Source: Xanthostigma xanthostigma (taxonomy: Eukaryota > Arthropoda > Insecta > Raphidioptera > Raphidiidae). From it: 64,000 nucleotides of DNA. The position numbers and the translations under genes were made by a program. The stretch is from contig OY754467.1 in the NCBI GenBank assembly GCA_963575645.1, forward strand, positions 25,168,501 to 25,232,500. The letters are read 5' to 3'. Below, in pieces: positions 60,501 to 64,000 of the stretch. The notes under the pieces were generated by a model, which worked only from the letters and a program-made list of their open reading frames with translations, did not search any database and was not told the origin of the DNA. The stretch's first letter is position 1. Each line of letters starts with the position of its first letter.

Positions 60501-63500
60501 ACGCAGACAAGCAGTTTTTACATGCTTTACGACAATTAGGTGCAAATGAGTCCTTATAGGCGAAATTGCTTTATTTCATGAGGGTAAGTCTATTTACACT
60601 ATAACATTCAGGTTTGGATCATTCTCTCATAAGAAAATGCATACTGCATATTAACCATTATTTTAACGCAGACAAGCAGTTTTTACATGCTTCACGACAA
60701 TTGCGTGCAAATGAGTCCTTATAGGCAAAATTGCTTTATTTTACAAAGGTAAGTCTATTTTCACTATAACATTCAGGTTTGGATCATTCTCTCATAAGAA
60801 AATGCAAACTGCATATTATACATTATTTTTACGCATACAAGCAGTTTTTACATGCTTTATGACAATTAGGGGCAAATGAGTCTTTATAGGCAAATGTGCT
60901 TTATTTTACAAAGGTAAGTTTACTTAAACTATAACATTCAGGTTTAGATCATTCTCTTATAAGAAAATGCAAACTGCATATTAACCTATATTTTAACGCA
61001 TACAAGCAGTTTTTACAAGCTTTATGACAATTAGGTGCAAATGACTCCTTATAGGCAAAATTGCTTTATTTCAAGAGGGTAAGACTATTTACACTATAAC
61101 ATTCAGGTTTGGATCATTCTCTCATAAGAAAATGCAAACTGCATATTTACTATCATTTTAACGCATACAAGCAGTTTTTACATGCTTTATGACAATTAGG
61201 TGCAAATGAGTCTTTATAGGCAAAATTGCTGTATTTCATGGGGGTAAGTCTATTTACACTATAACATTCAGGTTTGGATCATTCTCTTATAAGAAAATGC
61301 ATACTGCATATTAAACATTATTTTAACGCAGACAAGCAGTTTTTACATGCTTCACGACAATTGCGTGCAAATGAGTCCTTATAGGCAAAATTGCTTTATT
61401 TTACAAAGGTAAGTCTATTTTCACTATAACATTCAGGTTTGGATCATTCTCTCATAAGAAAATGCAAACTGCATATTATACATTATTTTAACGCAGACAA
61501 GCAGTTTTTACATGCTTTATGACAATTAGGGGCAAATGAGTCCTTATAGGCAAAATTGCTTTATTTCATGAAGGTAAGTCTATTTACACTATAACATTCA
61601 GGTTTGGATCATTCTCTCATAAGAAAATGCAAACTGCATATTAACCATTATTTAAACGCAGACAAGCAGTTTTTACATGCTTTACGACAATTAGGTGCAA
61701 ATGAGTCTTTATAGGCAAAATTGCTTTATTTCATGAGGGTAAGTCTATTTACACTATAATATTCAGGTTTGGATCATTCTCTCATAATAAAATGCAAACT
61801 GCATATTTACTATCATTTTCACGCAGACAAGCAGTTTTTACATGCTTCACGACAATTTCGTGCAAATGAGTCCTTATAGGCAAAATTGCTTTATTTTACA
61901 AAGGTAAGTTTTTTTAAACTATAACATTAAGGTTTAGATCATTCTCTCATAAGAAAATGCAAACTGCATATTAACTATTATTTAACGCATACAAGCAGTT
62001 TTTACAAGCTTTATGACAATTAGGTGCAAATGAGTCCTTACAGGCAAAATTGCTTTATTTCATGATGGTAAGTCTATTTACACTATAATATTCAGGTTTG
62101 GATCATTATCTCATAAGAAAATGCAAACTGCATATTAACCACTATTTTAACGCATACAAGCAGTTTTTACATGCTTTATGACAATTAGGGGCAAATGAGT
62201 CCTTACAGGCAAAATTGCTTTATTTCATGATGGTAAGTCTATTTACACTATAATATTCAGGTTTGGATCATTATCTCATAAGAAAATGCAAACTGCATAT
62301 TAACCACTATTTTAACGCATACAAGCAGTTTTTACATGCTTTATGACAATTAGGGGCAAATGAGTCCTTATAGGCAAAATTGCTTTATTTTACAAAGGTA
62401 AGTTTACTTAAACTATAACATTCAGGTTTAGAATTGAAGGAGATTTATTTGGTTGAGGAACAATTTAAAATAAGCTTTACCAGTGTATCGCTTGTGGCCA
62501 ACGTTTCGAAAAATATATTTTCATCATCAAAAATTGCTTTATTTCATGAGGGTAAGTCTATTTACACTATAACATTCAGGTTTGGATCATTCTCTCATAA
62601 GAAAATGCAAACTGCATATTTACTATCATTTTCACGCAGACAAGCAGTTTTTACATGCTTCACGACAATTGCGTGCAAATGAGTCCTTATAGGCAAAATT
62701 GCTTTATTTTACAAAGGTAAGTCTATTTACACTATAACATTCAGGTTTGGATCATTCTCTCATAAGAAAGAATAAACTGCATATTTACTATCATTTTAAC
62801 GCATACAAGCAGTTTTTACATGCTTTATGACAATTAAGTGCAAATGAGTCTTTATAGGCAAAATTGCTTTATTTCATGAAGGTAAGTCTATTTACACTAT
62901 AACATTCAGGTTTGGATCATTCTCTCATAAGAAAATGCAAACTGCATATTAACAATTATTTTAACGCTGACAAGCAGTTTTTACATGCTTTACGACAATT
63001 AGGTGCAAATGAGTCCTTATAGGCAAAAGTGCTTTATTTCATGAGGGTAAGTCTATTTACACTATAACATTCAGTTTTGGATCATTCTCTCATAAGAAAA
63101 TGCAAACTGCATATTTACTATCATTTTCACGCAGACAAGCAGTTTTCACATGTTTTACGACAATTAGGTGGAAATAAGTCCCTAAAGGCAAAGTTGTTTT
63201 ATTTCACAAAGGTTAGTCTACTTTCACTATAACATTCAGGTTTGGATCATTTTCTCATAAGAAAATGCAAACTGCATATTAACCATTATTTTAACGCAGA
63301 CAAGCAGTTTTTACATGCTTCACGACAATTAGGTGCAAATGAGTCTTTATAGGCAAAATTGCTTTATTTCATGAGGGTAAGTCTATTTACACTATAACAT
63401 TCAGGTTTGGATCATTCTCTCATAAGAAAATGCAAACTGCATATTAACCCATATTTTAACGCATACAAGCAGTTTTTTCATGCTTTACGACAATTAGGTG

Positions 63501-64000
63501 CAAATGAGTCTTTATAGGCAAAATTGCTTTATTTCATGAGGGTAAGTCTATTTACACTATAACATTCAGGTTTGGATCATTCTCTCATAAGAAAATGCAA
63601 ACTGCATATTAACCATTATTTAAACGCAGACAAGCAGTTTTTACATGCTTTACGACAAATAGATGCAAATGAGTCTTTATAGGCAAAATTGCTTTATTTC
63701 ATGAGGGTAAGTCTATTTACACAATAACATTGAGGTTTGGATCATTCTCTCATAAGAAAATGCAAACTGCATATTAACCATTATTTTAACGCAGACAAGC
63801 AGTTTTTACATGCTTCACGACAATTGCGTGCAAATGAGTCCTTATAGGCAAAATTGCTTTATTTTACAAAGGTAAGTCTATTTTCACTATAACATTCAGG
63901 TTTGGATCATTCCCTCATAAGAAAATGCAAACTGCATATTAACCATTATTTTAACGCATACAAGCAGTTTTTACATGCTTTATGACAATTAGGGGCAAAT
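33555..64000. repeat. 165-bp satellite array, about 184 monomers
   Basis: The TAGGCAAAATTGC start recurs at 33556, 33721, 33886, 34051, 34216, 34381 and onward with an exact 165-bp step, and the array continues past the window end. Conserved blocks include GGTAAGTCTATTTACACTAT, ACATTCAGGTTTGGATCATT, CTCATAAGAAAATGCAAACT, GCATATTAACCATTATTTTA, ACGCAGACAAGCAGTTTTTA and GACAATTAGGTGCAAATGAG. Monomers vary by substitutions and small indels, and about 150-bp variants lacking the TTAACCATTATT part recur (near 35795, 43865, 49960 and 56870). Long segments repeat at about 6.09 kb. There is no coding potential. The layout fits centromeric or heterochromatic satellite, but location is not shown by the sequence. 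Confidence 0.95.
62432..62529. other. Non-satellite 98-bp segment inside the array
   Basis: A monomer is cut after TTCAGGTTTAG. About 98 bp of unrelated sequence (AATTGAAGGAGATTTATTTG onward) follows, and the array resumes at AAAATTGCTTTATTTC. It replaces roughly 110 bp of monomer and has no terminal repeats or duplication I can see. It occurs once in the window. Confidence 0.8.

Noticed and set aside
33555-64000. Regular spacing that could be taken for a CRISPR array
   Set aside because: The whole 165-bp unit repeats and there are no unique spacers. It is satellite DNA.

Overview
The window is repeat-derived eukaryotic DNA, and I see no host gene, rRNA, tRNA or CRISPR array in it. The mix of elements points to an arthropod, most likely an insect: an errantivirus-type LTR element primed by tRNA-Ser, a Jockey-superfamily LINE, Ty3/mdg4-type LTR elements, hAT and TTAA-target DNA transposons, and a long AT-rich satellite. 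I cannot name the species.

Layout. (1) 1-5994 is an old, broken Ty3/mdg4-type retrotransposon on the minus strand. It carries gag, protease, RT/RNase H and integrase remnants, and then an OARD1/Poa1p-like macro (ADP-ribose-binding) domain. (2) 5995-7669 is a Helitron-like dispersed repeat with a second copy at 31940-33554. (3) 8670-9089 is a 420-bp fold-back element flanked by TTAA. (4) 9521-22640 is a nest. An 85-bp-tandem-bearing repeat was hit by a TTAA-flanked DNA transposon (9814-22534). A Jockey-like LINE (10038-22245, minus strand, TSD ATCGTTAATT) inserted into that transposon. The LINE was then hit twice: by a solo LTR (10619-12668, TSD AGCA) in ORF2 and by a complete young LTR retrotransposon (15490-21435, TSD TTTA) in ORF1. 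A related empty site for the TTAA element survives at 31402-31405. (5) 22786-23044 is a small hAT-type element with an 8-bp TSD. (6) 23303-31071 is an errantivirus-like element with 445-bp LTRs and gag, pol and a truncated env. (7) 31072-31939 is a second copy of the 85-bp-tandem repeat with GC mini-hairpins. (8) 33555-64000 is a satellite array of 165-bp monomers, about 184 copies, organised in a roughly 6.09-kb higher-order repeat. It starts exactly where the second Helitron-like copy loses homology to the first, and it runs off the window.

How the parts work. Each LTR element encodes its own capsid, protease, reverse transcriptase and integrase. The LINE encodes a nucleic-acid-binding ORF1 and an endonuclease/RT ORF2. 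The small DNA elements encode nothing and would need enzymes supplied from elsewhere. Every coding unit is interrupted in at least one place, so none looks autonomous as read here. Two LTR elements are nevertheless recent by LTR identity (2 differences in 340 bp and 3 in 445 bp). The least expected features are the retrotransposon-borne macro domain, the C-GNA-G mini-hairpins near the Helitron-like repeats, and the splice-site-like motif recurring in the satellite monomers.
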